A stretch of 64,000 nt of DNA. Origin: an uncultured Christensenellaceae bacterium. GTDB lineage: Bacteria > Bacillota > Clostridia > Christensenellales > Borkfalkiaceae. How positions within the stretch are numbered: position 1 is the first letter of the stretch; the number at the start of each line of letters is the position of its first letter. The notes below the pieces were generated by a model. The model saw nothing but the letters and a program-made list of their open reading frames with translations. It was not told the DNA's origin and did not search any database. The stretch spans positions 18,875 through 82,874 of the forward strand of contig CAJUOV010000009.1 of NCBI GenBank assembly GCA_910588695.1, read 5' to 3'. The translations under genes were made by a program, and so were the position numbers. Of this stretch, positions 25,123-32,906 are shown in pieces.

Positions 25123-27468
25123 TTACCGGACGTGAACCGTAATGGAAATAACGCTGTAAGGTTTGATCTCGTAGCCGAACGTACCGTCTGAAAACGCGCC
25201 GATCACAAAAGATTCGGGGGCAACGTTCGTCTCGGTCAGAGTGTTTTTCGCCGTTCTGTCGTCGCATTGGAGCACGGTCACGGAAGCATTGCCTTTGAGC
25301 TTGACGCCCGAAAGCGAAACGTCCGCCTTGACCGTATCGCCGCACGCATTGACGATCTTTATGATCACGTCGCCGTTCTCGGCAAGGCTTGCAACATAGT
25401 AGAGTTTATCGACCGTCTTTTTCACCGTCGAACCCGCATTGTCCGCGGCAAGTTCAAAGGTCGGAGAGAGCCCCTCGCGCCACGCGAGTTCGTGATTTTC
25501 CGCCGCCACTCTGTACGCGCCCTGATTTTTCATAAAGAGCTGCTGCACATAGTAATTGGTCGAAAGTACAAGCTCGGTGCTTGTATAGTACATCATATCG
25601 GTGCCCCACTGGTTGCCCGCCTGCGCCGCGCCGAACATGGGCGCGTATGCCGCAAGTTTGATGATGTCGCCGTTACGCTCGTAACCCGTCATGATCGCCG
25701 CTTCCGAGAGCGCGGTGATCCACTCGTTGTTCTGATACTTCGTAAATCCTTCCGTCGCAACGCCGCCGTTCGCCGAATACTCGCCCACGAAAACCTCGTA
25801 GTATTTCTCCTCGTTGTCGTAGGAACGGAGATAGGAATCATACATCGCATGTTTTTCGAGAAGAGCGGGATAGCTAACGTAATAGTGCTGATCGACTACG
25901 CCGTATTCGCTGACCGTTTCGATCTTGCGATTGGGATTTGTCGCTTTCAGATACCGTTCCGCGGCGGCTTTCGCAAGTCCCCCCGTCAATCCGGAACCGC
26001 TCTGCGAAGGCTGTTCGCAGTCGGATAAAAACATTCCGTTCCCGACGATCGGCTTGACCGAATATCTTTCAAGCGCGTTCATAAAAGCGTCGTCTTCGAG
26101 GAACTTCTCGTAATAATCCGAAAAATAAACGCCGTATTGCTCGTTGCCGATCCCGAGATAGCTCATTTCGAAAGGTTCGGGATGCCCGAGATCGGAACGG
26201 ATCTTCCCCCATTTCGTATCCGTATCGCCCTTTGCAAACTCAATCAGATCAATCGCGTCGCGAATATAGTCTTTCACATTCAGATTATGACGTCCGTTGA
26301 GTTTGACCGGATTTTTTGCAGCGCCGCCCTGACAGCTCAGTCCGCAGTTAACGACGGGCACCGCGCTCGCCCCTACGCTCTCGCACAAAAGGAAATACTC
26401 GTAGAAGCCGATCGCATAGGTCATATCGTAATAATTTATATATTTATTATCCCACAACGCCCACAGATCGGGATTGGGCTTTCTCGTGACAGGCTCGCCG
26501 TAAGTCGTAACCTCTTTCAGGGTGCCGTCCGAATTTTCTTGATAGGTAAAGGCGGGCACAACGTCGTCGCCCGCGTTATTGCCGTTCTGCACCGCGCCGA
26601 TCGAGTTCTTCCAATCGTAGGCGCATTCCTGCCCCATCTGGGAATTCCCCTCGATGATGCAGCCGCCGGGAAAACGGATAAATTTGGGACTTAAATCTTT
26701 GATCGCATTATAGGGAATGTTTTTGATTCCCACCGTGGAATCGCCCGTCTCCAACGAAACGCCGTCGATAAACATTTCGGTGTTCGCGGGAATCCTGAGT
26801 TCGAAACTTAGCCCCGCGCCGCTCTTGGTCCCGCTCGCCGTAAGCCTGCGCGTATATTTTATCCAGCCGCTGTTTTCAAGAATGTTGACCGTCTCTTCGA
26901 GGTAATTGTTTTTGCCGTCCGTCATCAGAATTTTCAGATCGAACGCCGCGCCCGCGTTTTTGATAAAGGCGGAAAAAATATAATCCGTCCCCTCCTGCAC
27001 GGCAAACGGAACGCAGTTGATATATCCCGCGTTGCGCAATCCACCCTCGACGGAACCGGTCGCGACGCGCGCATAACCCGGATTGACGTTTTTGTTTTTA
27101 TACGCATCGGTCTCGGCAAAAATCCCGTTCGCATCCGTTTTCACTTCGAACGCAGCGTTTCCGATCGCAGTCCAACCGTGCTTATCGTCCCTTGTAATCG
27201 CGTCGAAAGAGCCGTTAATCAGGAGATTGTCGTCTAAATAATACGACGCGTAGTTGATGTCTTCCAAGAATACGCCGAAGAGGGTATCCGAAATTTTGTA
27301 TTCCGCGCCCTCTTTCTTGGTTCCGTTCACGCTAAGCGTTACGTCCGCATCCGCGCCGTAAGCGGGCGCTTCCCAGTCCCACGTAACCGAATCGTTACAG
27401 GCGGACAGTAACGCCGCGGAAGCCATTGCCGCAACAACCGCAAAACTGCAAATTGCCCTCTTTTTCAT
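25123..27468 (-). CDS. Cell-surface lipoprotein GH51 alpha-L-arabinofuranosidase
   Basis: A 781-residue GH51 enzyme with a signal peptide and clear lipobox LLSAC (Cys24), so it is anchored outside the membrane. A jelly-roll domain (about 60-250) precedes the barrel; PKFIRFPGGCIIEGN is a GH51 hallmark. The predicted acid/base is Glu443 (YLGIGNEQY) and the nucleophile Glu563 (FVGEYSANGG). A C-terminal beta-sandwich follows. Together with the cytoplasmic GH51 at 784-2733 this gives extracellular and intracellular steps of arabinose release from plant arabinoxylan or arabinan. GGGGGGAG precedes the ATG; it is a single transcription unit. Confidence 0.92.
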   Translation of the reverse strand: MKKRAICSFAVVAAMASAALLSACNDSVTWDWEAPAYGADADVTLSVNGTKKEGAEYKISDTLFGVFLEDINYASYYLDDNLLINGSFDAITRDDKHGWTAIGNAAFEVKTDANGIFAETDAYKNKNVNPGYARVATGSVEGGLRNAGYINCVPFAVQEGTDYIFSAFIKNAGAAFDLKILMTDGKNNYLEETVNILENSGWIKYTRRLTASGTKSGAGLSFELRIPANTEMFIDGVSLETGDSTVGIKNIPYNAIKDLSPKFIRFPGGCIIEGNSQMGQECAYDWKNSIGAVQNGNNAGDDVVPAFTYQENSDGTLKEVTTYGEPVTRKPNPDLWALWDNKYINYYDMTYAIGFYEYFLLCESVGASAVPVVNCGLSCQGGAAKNPVKLNGRHNLNVKDYIRDAIDLIEFAKGDTDTKWGKIRSDLGHPEPFEMSYLGIGNEQYGVYFSDYYEKFLEDDAFMNALERYSVKPIVGNGMFLSDCEQPSQSGSGLTGGLAKAAAERYLKATNPNRKIETVSEYGVVDQHYYVSYPALLEKHAMYDSYLRSYDNEEKYYEVFVGEYSANGGVATEGFTKYQNNEWITALSEAAIMTGYERNGDIIKLAAYAPMFGAAQAGNQWGTDMMYYTSTELVLSTNYYVQQLFMKNQGAYRVAAENHELAWREGLSPTFELAADNAGSTVKKTVDKLYYVASLAENGDVIIKIVNACGDTVKADVSLSGVKLKGNASVTVLQCDDRTAKNTLTETNVAPESFVIGAFSDGTFGYEIKPYSVISITVHVR

Positions 27469-27491
27469 ATCGCTCCCCCCTGATTGCCTGT

Positions 27492-27520
27492 ATTATATCA
27501 CGCTCATTTGTAAATTGCAA
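27492..27520 (-). promoter_or_regulatory. Promoter of the lipoprotein GH51 gene
   Basis: TTGCAA (27515-27520), 17-nt spacer, TATAAT (27492-27497). Confidence 0.7.
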
Positions 27521-27573
27521 TACTTTTAATTGATTTTTTTGTAAAATATTTTATTTTTTTGTGAATGATTATC

Positions 27574-27613
27574 GCAAAAAAATCCCCGCCTTAAAAAAGC
27601 AAAGCGGGGAGAT
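27574..27613 (-). terminator. Terminator after plsY
   Basis: Stem ATC(T)CCCCGC / GGCGGGGAT with a 13-nt AT-rich loop, followed on the minus strand by TTTTTTTG; it starts right at the plsY stop. Confidence 0.8.
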
Positions 27614-27616
27614 AAA

Positions 27617-28351
27617 TCACATATTGTCCATGCCGCGCTTTCCGCCGTGTAACTTTTTGACGGAAGTACGGTGCTCTTCGCCCGCAAACAATCGCACAAG
27701 ATTTTTGCGGTGCGAAAACCAAGTAAGAAAATTCATGAAAAGCAACATCATCAAAAGGAACACGACATAGCCGTTCATTGCGCCGACATATCTTGAATAA
27801 AACATCGTCCCCTGCCACACCGAGAACGCCGTCACTCCCAGCAACGAGCCCATCGATCCCATTTCCGTCACGAGAATAAAGAGAAGCACGAGAATGAGTC
27901 CGACCAGCATAAAAAGGAAATACCACGGATTTTCGCAGCCGATTCCGAACCAGAATACGCCGTAAGTCGTGGCGATCCCCTTTCCCCCTTTGAATTTCAT
28001 TGTTACGGGGTAAATATGTCCGACGATCGCCGCAATCCCGACAAGATAACGCACAACGTCAGAAACCAGAACGTCCGTCCCCGCAAACACGTAATTTGCA
28101 AAGATATAATGAACGGCTATCACGGGAACCCCGCCTTTCAGACAGTCGAAGAGGAAGTTCACAAGCCCCACTTTCAAACCGAATTCACGGCTCATGTTCA
28201 TTGTACCGGGATTTCCGCTGCCGATCTTGCGCACGTCTTTATGATGCGCTTTCGAGATGATGACCGCAAAATTGATACAACCTAAAAAATAACTGACGAC
28301 AGCGGCAAAAAGAAGCCAATACCAACAATCCGAAAACGCTATTTCCCGCAT
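27617..28351 (-). CDS. plsY: Glycerol-3-phosphate acyltransferase PlsY
   Basis: A 244-residue membrane acyltransferase that transfers the acyl chain from acyl phosphate to glycerol 3-phosphate, the first step of phospholipid synthesis. Motifs are IGSGNPGTMNMSREFG (family GSGNPGATN), KGGVPVIAVHY, HIYPVTMKFKGGKGIATTYG (substrate loop) and a C-terminal HRKNLVRLFAGEE. It is about 40 residues longer than usual because of an expanded region around residues 130-160. AAGGAGG precedes the ATG, 5 nt after the der stop, so der-plsY form an operon. Confidence 0.93.
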   Translation of the reverse strand: MREIAFSDCWYWLLFAAVVSYFLGCINFAVIISKAHHKDVRKIGSGNPGTMNMSREFGLKVGLVNFLFDCLKGGVPVIAVHYIFANYVFAGTDVLVSDVVRYLVGIAAIVGHIYPVTMKFKGGKGIATTYGVFWFGIGCENPWYFLFMLVGLILVLLFILVTEMGSMGSLLGVTAFSVWQGTMFYSRYVGAMNGYVVFLLMMLLFMNFLTWFSHRKNLVRLFAGEEHRTSVKKLHGGKRGMDNM

Positions 28352-28355
28352 TCCG

Positions 28356-29669
28356 TCAATCCTCCTTCTTTTTGGTGCGCGTTACGATCCTGACGGGAGT
28401 GCCCGAAAAATCGTAAGCCTCCCGCAGAACGTTTTCAAGATACCGCCCGTAGGAAAAATGCATGAGTTTTTCATCGTTGACCTGCAACGCAAAGAGGGGC
28501 GGGTTGATCGAAACCTGCGAAGCATAATAAAGTTTGAGCCGTTTTCCGTTGTAAGAAGGCGGTTCGGAAATCCGCATCGCGTCTTGCAGCAGATCGTTGA
28601 GCGCGCCCGTTGTGATCCGCCGCCCCGCGTTCGCATACGCCTCTTCCGCCAGCGAAAGAATTTTATCCATGCGCTGACCCGTCTTTGCCGAAACATACAC
28701 GGACTTGAAGTAGTCCATGAATTTAAGATCTTCTTTGAGCTTTTTATCAAACTTCTCTATGGTATGCGTATCTTTTTCGATAATATCCCACTTGTTCATC
28801 GCAATCACGGAAGGCTTTCCCTCTTCATGCGCCATGCCGATGATTCTCACGTCTTGCTCGGTCAATCCCTCGTTGCTGTCCACGACGAGAACGACGACGT
28901 CCGCCCGCCGCAAAGCGTCGAGCGCGCGAAGCACAGAATAATATTCCACGTCGTCTTCCACCGCGCGTTTTCTCCGGATCCCCGCCGTATCGATCAGAGT
29001 ATACTTTTTTCCGTCTCTCGAAAAAGGAGTGTCGATCGCGTCCCGCGTCGTTCCCGCGACGGGCGCGACGATTGTGCGCTCTTCGCCCAGAATACGGTTG
29101 ACGATAGAGCTTTTGCCAGCGTTGGGTTTGCCGACCACGGCGATCTTCAACGAACCGTCCTCTTCCTTTTCTCCCCTTTCGAACTTTTCCACCGCCGCGT
29201 CCAAGAGATCGCCGATCCCGCGCGAATGCTCGGAGGAGACTGCAAAAGGTTCGCCGAGACCCAGAGAATAAAACTCAAAGAGCTTATCGGGCGAATATTC
29301 GTCGATTTTATTGACGACGAGGAAGACGGGTTTTTTCGAACGGCGAAGTATTTCCGCCACATCGTAATCGGAAGGGGTTAAGCCCTCCTTCCCGTCCGTA
29401 AAGAAAAATATTTCGTCCGCAGTGTCGATCGCAAGGCTTGCCTGCACGGCAATCCTGCGGCGCATATCGTCGTCGCTTTTCAGCTCGATTCCGCCCGTAT
29501 CGACGAGCGTAAAAGGTTTGCCCCGCCACTCCGCAGAGGCATAGATACGGTCGCGGGTCACCCCCGGTCTGTTTTCCGTTATGGCGATCTTGCGCCCCGC
29601 AACACGGTTGAAAAAGGTGCTCTTCCCCACGTTGGGTTTTCCTACGATCGCAATCAAAGGTTGTTTCAT
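28356..29669 (-). CDS. der: Ribosome-assembly GTPase Der (EngA)
   Basis: A 437-residue tandem GTPase needed for 50S ribosome maturation. The two G domains show GKPNVGKST / DTGG / NKID and GKPNAGKSS / DTAGI / NKWD, followed by the KH-like C-terminal domain (about 350-437). The correct start is ATG 29669 (MKQPLIAIVGKPNVGKS); the open frame extends 48 codons upstream through the promoter and terminator and is not coding there. No Shine-Dalgarno is visible and TATAAT ends 9 nt before the ATG, so the mRNA may be almost leaderless. Confidence 0.96.
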   Translation of the reverse strand: MKQPLIAIVGKPNVGKSTFFNRVAGRKIAITENRPGVTRDRIYASAEWRGKPFTLVDTGGIELKSDDDMRRRIAVQASLAIDTADEIFFFTDGKEGLTPSDYDVAEILRRSKKPVFLVVNKIDEYSPDKLFEFYSLGLGEPFAVSSEHSRGIGDLLDAAVEKFERGEKEEDGSLKIAVVGKPNAGKSSIVNRILGEERTIVAPVAGTTRDAIDTPFSRDGKKYTLIDTAGIRRKRAVEDDVEYYSVLRALDALRRADVVVLVVDSNEGLTEQDVRIIGMAHEEGKPSVIAMNKWDIIEKDTHTIEKFDKKLKEDLKFMDYFKSVYVSAKTGQRMDKILSLAEEAYANAGRRITTGALNDLLQDAMRISEPPSYNGKRLKLYYASQVSINPPLFALQVNDEKLMHFSYGRYLENVLREAYDFSGTPVRIVTRTKKKED

Positions 29670-29678
29670 ACTGATCTT

Positions 29679-29707
29679 ATTATAATGATATTGGTTTGCT
29701 TTGTAAA
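29679..29707 (-). promoter_or_regulatory. Promoter of der-plsY
   Basis: TTTACA (29702-29707), 17-nt spacer, TATAAT (29679-29684). The -10 box ends 9 nt from the ATG. The -35 box touches the tail of the upstream terminator. Confidence 0.7.
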
Positions 29708-29735
29708 GAAAAAACGGCTCGGAAGCCGTTTTCTT
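29703..29735 (-). terminator. Terminator of the small membrane-protein gene
   Basis: Stem AACGGCT / AGCCGTT (29713-29730) followed on the minus strand by TTTTCTTT; T-rich on both sides. Confidence 0.7.
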
Positions 29736-29746
29736 TTTTTTGCTCT

Positions 29747-30037
29747 TTATCCGACGTAAACGTGAAGCACGCCGAACACAACGCCGAACACATAGATCAC
29801 CAGCGCGATCCAATAGGTTACTTTCCAGCCCGTTTTCTTATACTTGACCCAATCGTATGCGGGAAGCGCAACCGCCACCAGCAGCGCGATCTTGGCAAGC
29901 AGCTCAAAGATATTGACGATCTGGCTGTCAACTCCGCACCAAGTGAGAATTCCGCCGACTACGAAGAGAACCGCGGTAACAAGAATCCCCCAAAAAGCGC
30001 AACCTCTTGTAAAATCGTTTTTGTTTCCGTTTGACAT
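29747..30037 (-). CDS. Small three-helix membrane protein
   Basis: A 96-residue protein with a short polar N-terminus (MSNGNKNDFTRGC) and three hydrophobic segments (about residues 14-34, 42-60 and 71-95). No motif is recognised and it may be lineage-specific. GAGGTG precedes the ATG; its own promoter and terminator make it a single-gene unit between der and pepV. Confidence 0.7.
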   Translation of the reverse strand: MSNGNKNDFTRGCAFWGILVTAVLFVVGGILTWCGVDSQIVNIFELLAKIALLVAVALPAYDWVKYKKTGWKVTYWIALVIYVFGVVFGVLHVYVG

Positions 30038-30066
30038 TTCGTCACCTCTAAATTTATTTTTGTTTG

Positions 30067-30095
30067 ATTATAGCATATCGCTTTTGAAAATGCAA
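30067..30095 (-). promoter_or_regulatory. Promoter of the small membrane-protein gene
   Basis: TTGCAT (30090-30095), 17-nt spacer, TATAAT (30067-30072), then a leader of about 22 nt with a ribosome site. Confidence 0.7.
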
Positions 30096-30140
30096 CGGTT
30101 TTACCCGTAAAATTTCATCGGAAAATTACGTCTTGCACGG

Positions 30141-30169
30141 TTGACTTCCTTTTACGCAAATGCTACAAT
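30141..30169 (+). promoter_or_regulatory. Promoter of pepV, leaderless
   Basis: TTGACT (30141-30146), 17-nt spacer, TACAAT (30164-30169). Only AGCGGC separates the -10 box from the ATG at 30176. Confidence 0.75.
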
Positions 30170-30175
30170 AGCGGC

Positions 30176-31435
30176 ATGAAAAATTATCTCGACCAAGCCG
30201 TACAGGCTATCTCCGAAAATATCCGTTTCGACTCTTCGCTCTCCTCTCCCCTCGAGGGAATGCCCTTCGGCAAGGGCGCGGCGGACTGCCTTGCACACTT
30301 TCTTTCATTGGCGGAACGCCTCGGTTTTCAGACGCGCAACTACGACAACTATGTAGGCGAAGTTTTGTTCGGCGCGGGAGAAGAGTCGTTTGCGATCCTC
30401 GCTCACCTCGACGTGGTGCCCGCGGGAAACGGCTGGCAGAAACCGCCCTTCGCGGGAATCGTCGAAAACGGAAAAATTTTCGGTCGGGGCGCGATGGATG
30501 ACAAAGGTCCCGCGATCGCTTCCCTCTTCGCTCTCAAAAAACTAAAAGACGAGGGCTTTATCCCCCGTAAAACGGTCAGGCTTATCGTGGGTATGAACGA
30601 GGAATGCGGATGGAAGTGTATCGAACATTACAAGAAAGTCGCCCGAATGCCCGAAACGGGATTTTCTCCCGACGCGAACTTTCCCGTGATATACGCGGAA
30701 AAAGGCATTCTTCATATCCGCGTCCGTTTTCCCGTCGCTGACAACCTCTTTACCTCGTTCGAAGGCGGGGAACGCGTGAATATGGTCTGCGATTACTGCG
30801 AAGCGACGCCCCTTGCTCCCGTCGATAGGGCGCGCGCCGAACTTCTCGGGCTCGAAACCCAAAACGGAAAACTCGTCTCGCGCGGCAAGAGCGCGCACGG
30901 CTCCACTCCCGAAGAGGGCAAGAACGCCGTTCTGCCCCTTCTGGAATATTTCGGTCTGAACCGCGTAACCGATTGTCTTTTCAAAGATATTTATGGGTTA
31001 AAGACCCTGAAAGACGAGACGGGATATCTCACCCTCTCGCCCGACGTTGCGAGCTATGAAAAGGGTGTTCTGTCTCTTCTCGTCGACATCCGCTACCCCG
31101 CAACGCTTCCCCTTTCCGCAGTCACAGAGAAACTCGATCTCTTCGGCGTCAAATGCGAAACGGTCTCTCATCAGGCTCCGCTGTTTAACGAACGAGAGTG
31201 CGAACTCGTGAAAACGCTTTGCAGCGTGTACGACGAATACACGGGCAAAACGCACGAACCGATCGCGATCGGCGGCGGCACTTACGCGCGGGCGCTTCAA
31301 TGCGGCGCGGCGTTCGGACCCGAAATCGACGGCGAGGAAGTGACCATTCATCAAGCGAACGAATATATCACGATCGACCGCGTAAAGCTCATGATCGGGG
31401 TCTACGCGGAGGCAGTCAGACGGCTGACGAAATAA
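30176..31435 (+). CDS. pepV: M20-family dipeptidase (PepV/Sapep type)
   Basis: A 419-residue metal-dependent dipeptidase of peptidase family M20, acting on dipeptides in the cytoplasm. Metal ligands are in AILAHLDVVPAGNGW, GRGAMDDKGP and MNEECGWKC; the last His lies near the C-terminus (VTIHQANEY). A lid/dimer domain (about 180-320) lies between. The length is slightly under the typical 465-residue PepV because the lid is shorter. The start must be ATG 30176: the -10 box ends 6 nt before it and no Shine-Dalgarno is present, so the message should be leaderless. Confidence 0.9.
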   Translation: MKNYLDQAVQAISENIRFDSSLSSPLEGMPFGKGAADCLAHFLSLAERLGFQTRNYDNYVGEVLFGAGEESFAILAHLDVVPAGNGWQKPPFAGIVENGKIFGRGAMDDKGPAIASLFALKKLKDEGFIPRKTVRLIVGMNEECGWKCIEHYKKVARMPETGFSPDANFPVIYAEKGILHIRVRFPVADNLFTSFEGGERVNMVCDYCEATPLAPVDRARAELLGLETQNGKLVSRGKSAHGSTPEEGKNAVLPLLEYFGLNRVTDCLFKDIYGLKTLKDETGYLTLSPDVASYEKGVLSLLVDIRYPATLPLSAVTEKLDLFGVKCETVSHQAPLFNERECELVKTLCSVYDEYTGKTHEPIAIGGGTYARALQCGAAFGPEIDGEEVTIHQANEYITIDRVKLMIGVYAEAVRRLTK

Positions 31436-31445
31436 ACTGTATTCC

Positions 31446-31487
31446 AAATACGCCGCGCTCAATGTTCAATGCGCGGCGTATTTTTAT
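31446..31487. terminator. Bidirectional terminator between pepV and degV
   Basis: Stem ATACGCCGCGC / GCGCGGCGTAT with a 12-nt loop and TTTTT on the plus side; on the minus side it follows the DegV stop with an A/T-rich flank. Confidence 0.75.
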
Positions 31488-32332
31488 TCTTTCGCAAAAA
31501 ATGCGACGCCGACCGCCCCCGGTCCGATATGGGTGCCGATCGTAGAACCGATCATATGCGTAGGCAACTGAGAAACGCTGTCCGCCCAGAGCGCGCGGCT
31601 GTCTTCGACGTATTTTTTAAGAAGAGAATCGTCAAGCCCCGACCAGATGACGCAGTGCGGCATCGAAAAATCCACCCCCTTCTCGCGCACAAGCTGATTC
31701 AAAAGATTGTTGCTCTTTTTGGAACCGATCGCCTTACCCACCAATTTCACTTCGCCGCCGATCACGCCGATCACGGGTTTGACCGAAAGCACTCCGCCCG
31801 CAAACGCTGCCATTGCGGAAATTCTTCCGCCCTTTTTGAGATATAAAAGCGTATCCAACACAGCCATCACGTTAATTCTGTGTTTGACTTTTTCGAGTTC
31901 GTCCGCGATCTCGTCCGCGTCTTTCCCCTGTTCTCTCAACCTCAGAGCATAGAGAAGAAGCGCCCTCTCTCCCGCGCTTGCGTTCAGACTGTCGACGACG
32001 CGCACTCTACCGCCGAATCGTTTCGCCGCCGTGACCGCGCTCTTATACGTACCCGAGAGCTTGGACGAAATGGTGATCGCAACGACATCCGATCCGTCCG
32101 CGGTCATCGTTTCAAAAGCCTCTTCAAACTGATAAGGATTGATCTGACTCGTGCGCGGCAGTTCGGCGCTCTCGATGAGCCGCTCGAAAAACTGCCTCTT
32201 CGTAAAATCCACTCCGTCCGAATATTCGCCGTCTTCGAATGTAATTTTCATGGAAATAAGTTCCGCACCCAATTCTTCCGCCTCGTTCAGATCGACGTCC
32301 GAAGCGGAATCAATCAATATTTTTACCGACAT
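31484..32332 (-). CDS. DegV-family fatty-acid-binding protein (1)
   Basis: A 282-residue DegV-fold protein. Members of this family (FakB) bind a fatty acid and present it to the kinase FakA for incorporation into phospholipid. Typical segments are KILIDSASDV at the N-terminus, TSQINPYQF (the TSQP-like loop), ISSKLSGTYKSA, VVDSLNASAGE and the C-terminal GTHIGPGAVGVAFF. It overlaps the 3' end of the marR gene by 23 nt, so both are made from one autoregulated transcript. FakA is not in the window. A second DegV lies at 36294-37235. Confidence 0.88.
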   Translation of the reverse strand: MSVKILIDSASDVDLNEAEELGAELISMKITFEDGEYSDGVDFTKRQFFERLIESAELPRTSQINPYQFEEAFETMTADGSDVVAITISSKLSGTYKSAVTAAKRFGGRVRVVDSLNASAGERALLLYALRLREQGKDADEIADELEKVKHRINVMAVLDTLLYLKKGGRISAMAAFAGGVLSVKPVIGVIGGEVKLVGKAIGSKKSNNLLNQLVREKGVDFSMPHCVIWSGLDDSLLKKYVEDSRALWADSVSQLPTHMIGSTIGTHIGPGAVGVAFFAKE

Positions 32333-32774
32333 TTCTTTCTTCTCCTTGACAAATTTCTTTTAGATTTCTTTCGATTGCGCGGAGCGCGCGATACATTGCT
32401 TGCGTATCCTCCGCCGAGATTCCCTCTCTTGCTTTTGAGAGGATCGCGTCTATTTTTTCCGCGACCGTCTTTCCCACCGCAAGCCCCCGCTCAGTCAATC
32501 TTACGGGACTTCTGTACTTTTTCGCGGTCTCTTCGCCGCAGACGTAACCCTCTCTTCCGAGAAAGTCAAGCGCACGGGAGACAGCGGCTTTATCCTCGCC
32601 GCACTCGTCGCACAGCTCTCTTGCCGTAAGCGGCTTTTCCGCCCGATACAGATAATACAGGCAGGTGACGTGAGCCCCCTTTAACCCGAGGCGGGACATC
32701 TCGTCCCACTTCAATTTATGGATACATCTGACGATCCCGTTCAATAACAGGGTAAAATTGCTGAATCTGTCCAT
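32310..32774 (-). CDS. MarR-family repressor of the degV operon
   Basis: A 154-residue MarR-type winged-helix regulator. The HTH is LTARELCDECGEDKAAVSRA (about residues 50-70) and the wing follows (CGEETAKKYRSPVRLTERG). I chose ATG 32774 because AGGAGG lies 4 nt upstream; in-frame ATGs further up lie inside the operator. Two identical 16-bp palindromes flank its own -10 box, which argues strongly for autorepression. Pairing with a DegV/FakB gene recalls FabT, the MarR regulator of fatty-acid synthesis in streptococci, whose effector is acyl-ACP; that function is inference here. Confidence 0.85.
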   Translation of the reverse strand: MDRFSNFTLLLNGIVRCIHKLKWDEMSRLGLKGAHVTCLYYLYRAEKPLTARELCDECGEDKAAVSRALDFLGREGYVCGEETAKKYRSPVRLTERGLAVGKTVAEKIDAILSKAREGISAEDTQAMYRALRAIERNLKEICQGEERNVGKNID

Positions 32775-32783
32775 ATTGCCTCC

Positions 32784-32833
32784 TGTTGACATATCAACAA
32801 GTATTATAACCGTATCTTGTTGATATGTCAACA
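32784..32833 (-). promoter_or_regulatory. marR promoter with two 16-bp operator palindromes
   Basis: Promoter TTGACA (32826-32831), 17-nt spacer, TATAAT (32803-32808). One operator TGTTGATATGTCAACA (32818-32833) contains the -35 box; the other, TGTTGACATATCAACA (32784-32799), covers the transcription start and ends next to the AGGAGG. Each is the reverse complement of the other; centres are 34 bp apart. Confidence 0.85.
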
Positions 32834-32849
32834 AATTATGCGCCGAAAT

Positions 32850-32889
32850 AATAAAAAATGCGCACCCGCCTAAAAAAACAAGGTGCGCC
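32850..32889 (-). terminator. Terminator of ileS
   Basis: Stem GCGCACC / GGTGCGC with an AT-rich loop, followed on the minus strand by ATTTTTTATT. Confidence 0.75.
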
Positions 32890-32906
32890 GTGCGTTTCAG
32901 ATGAAA

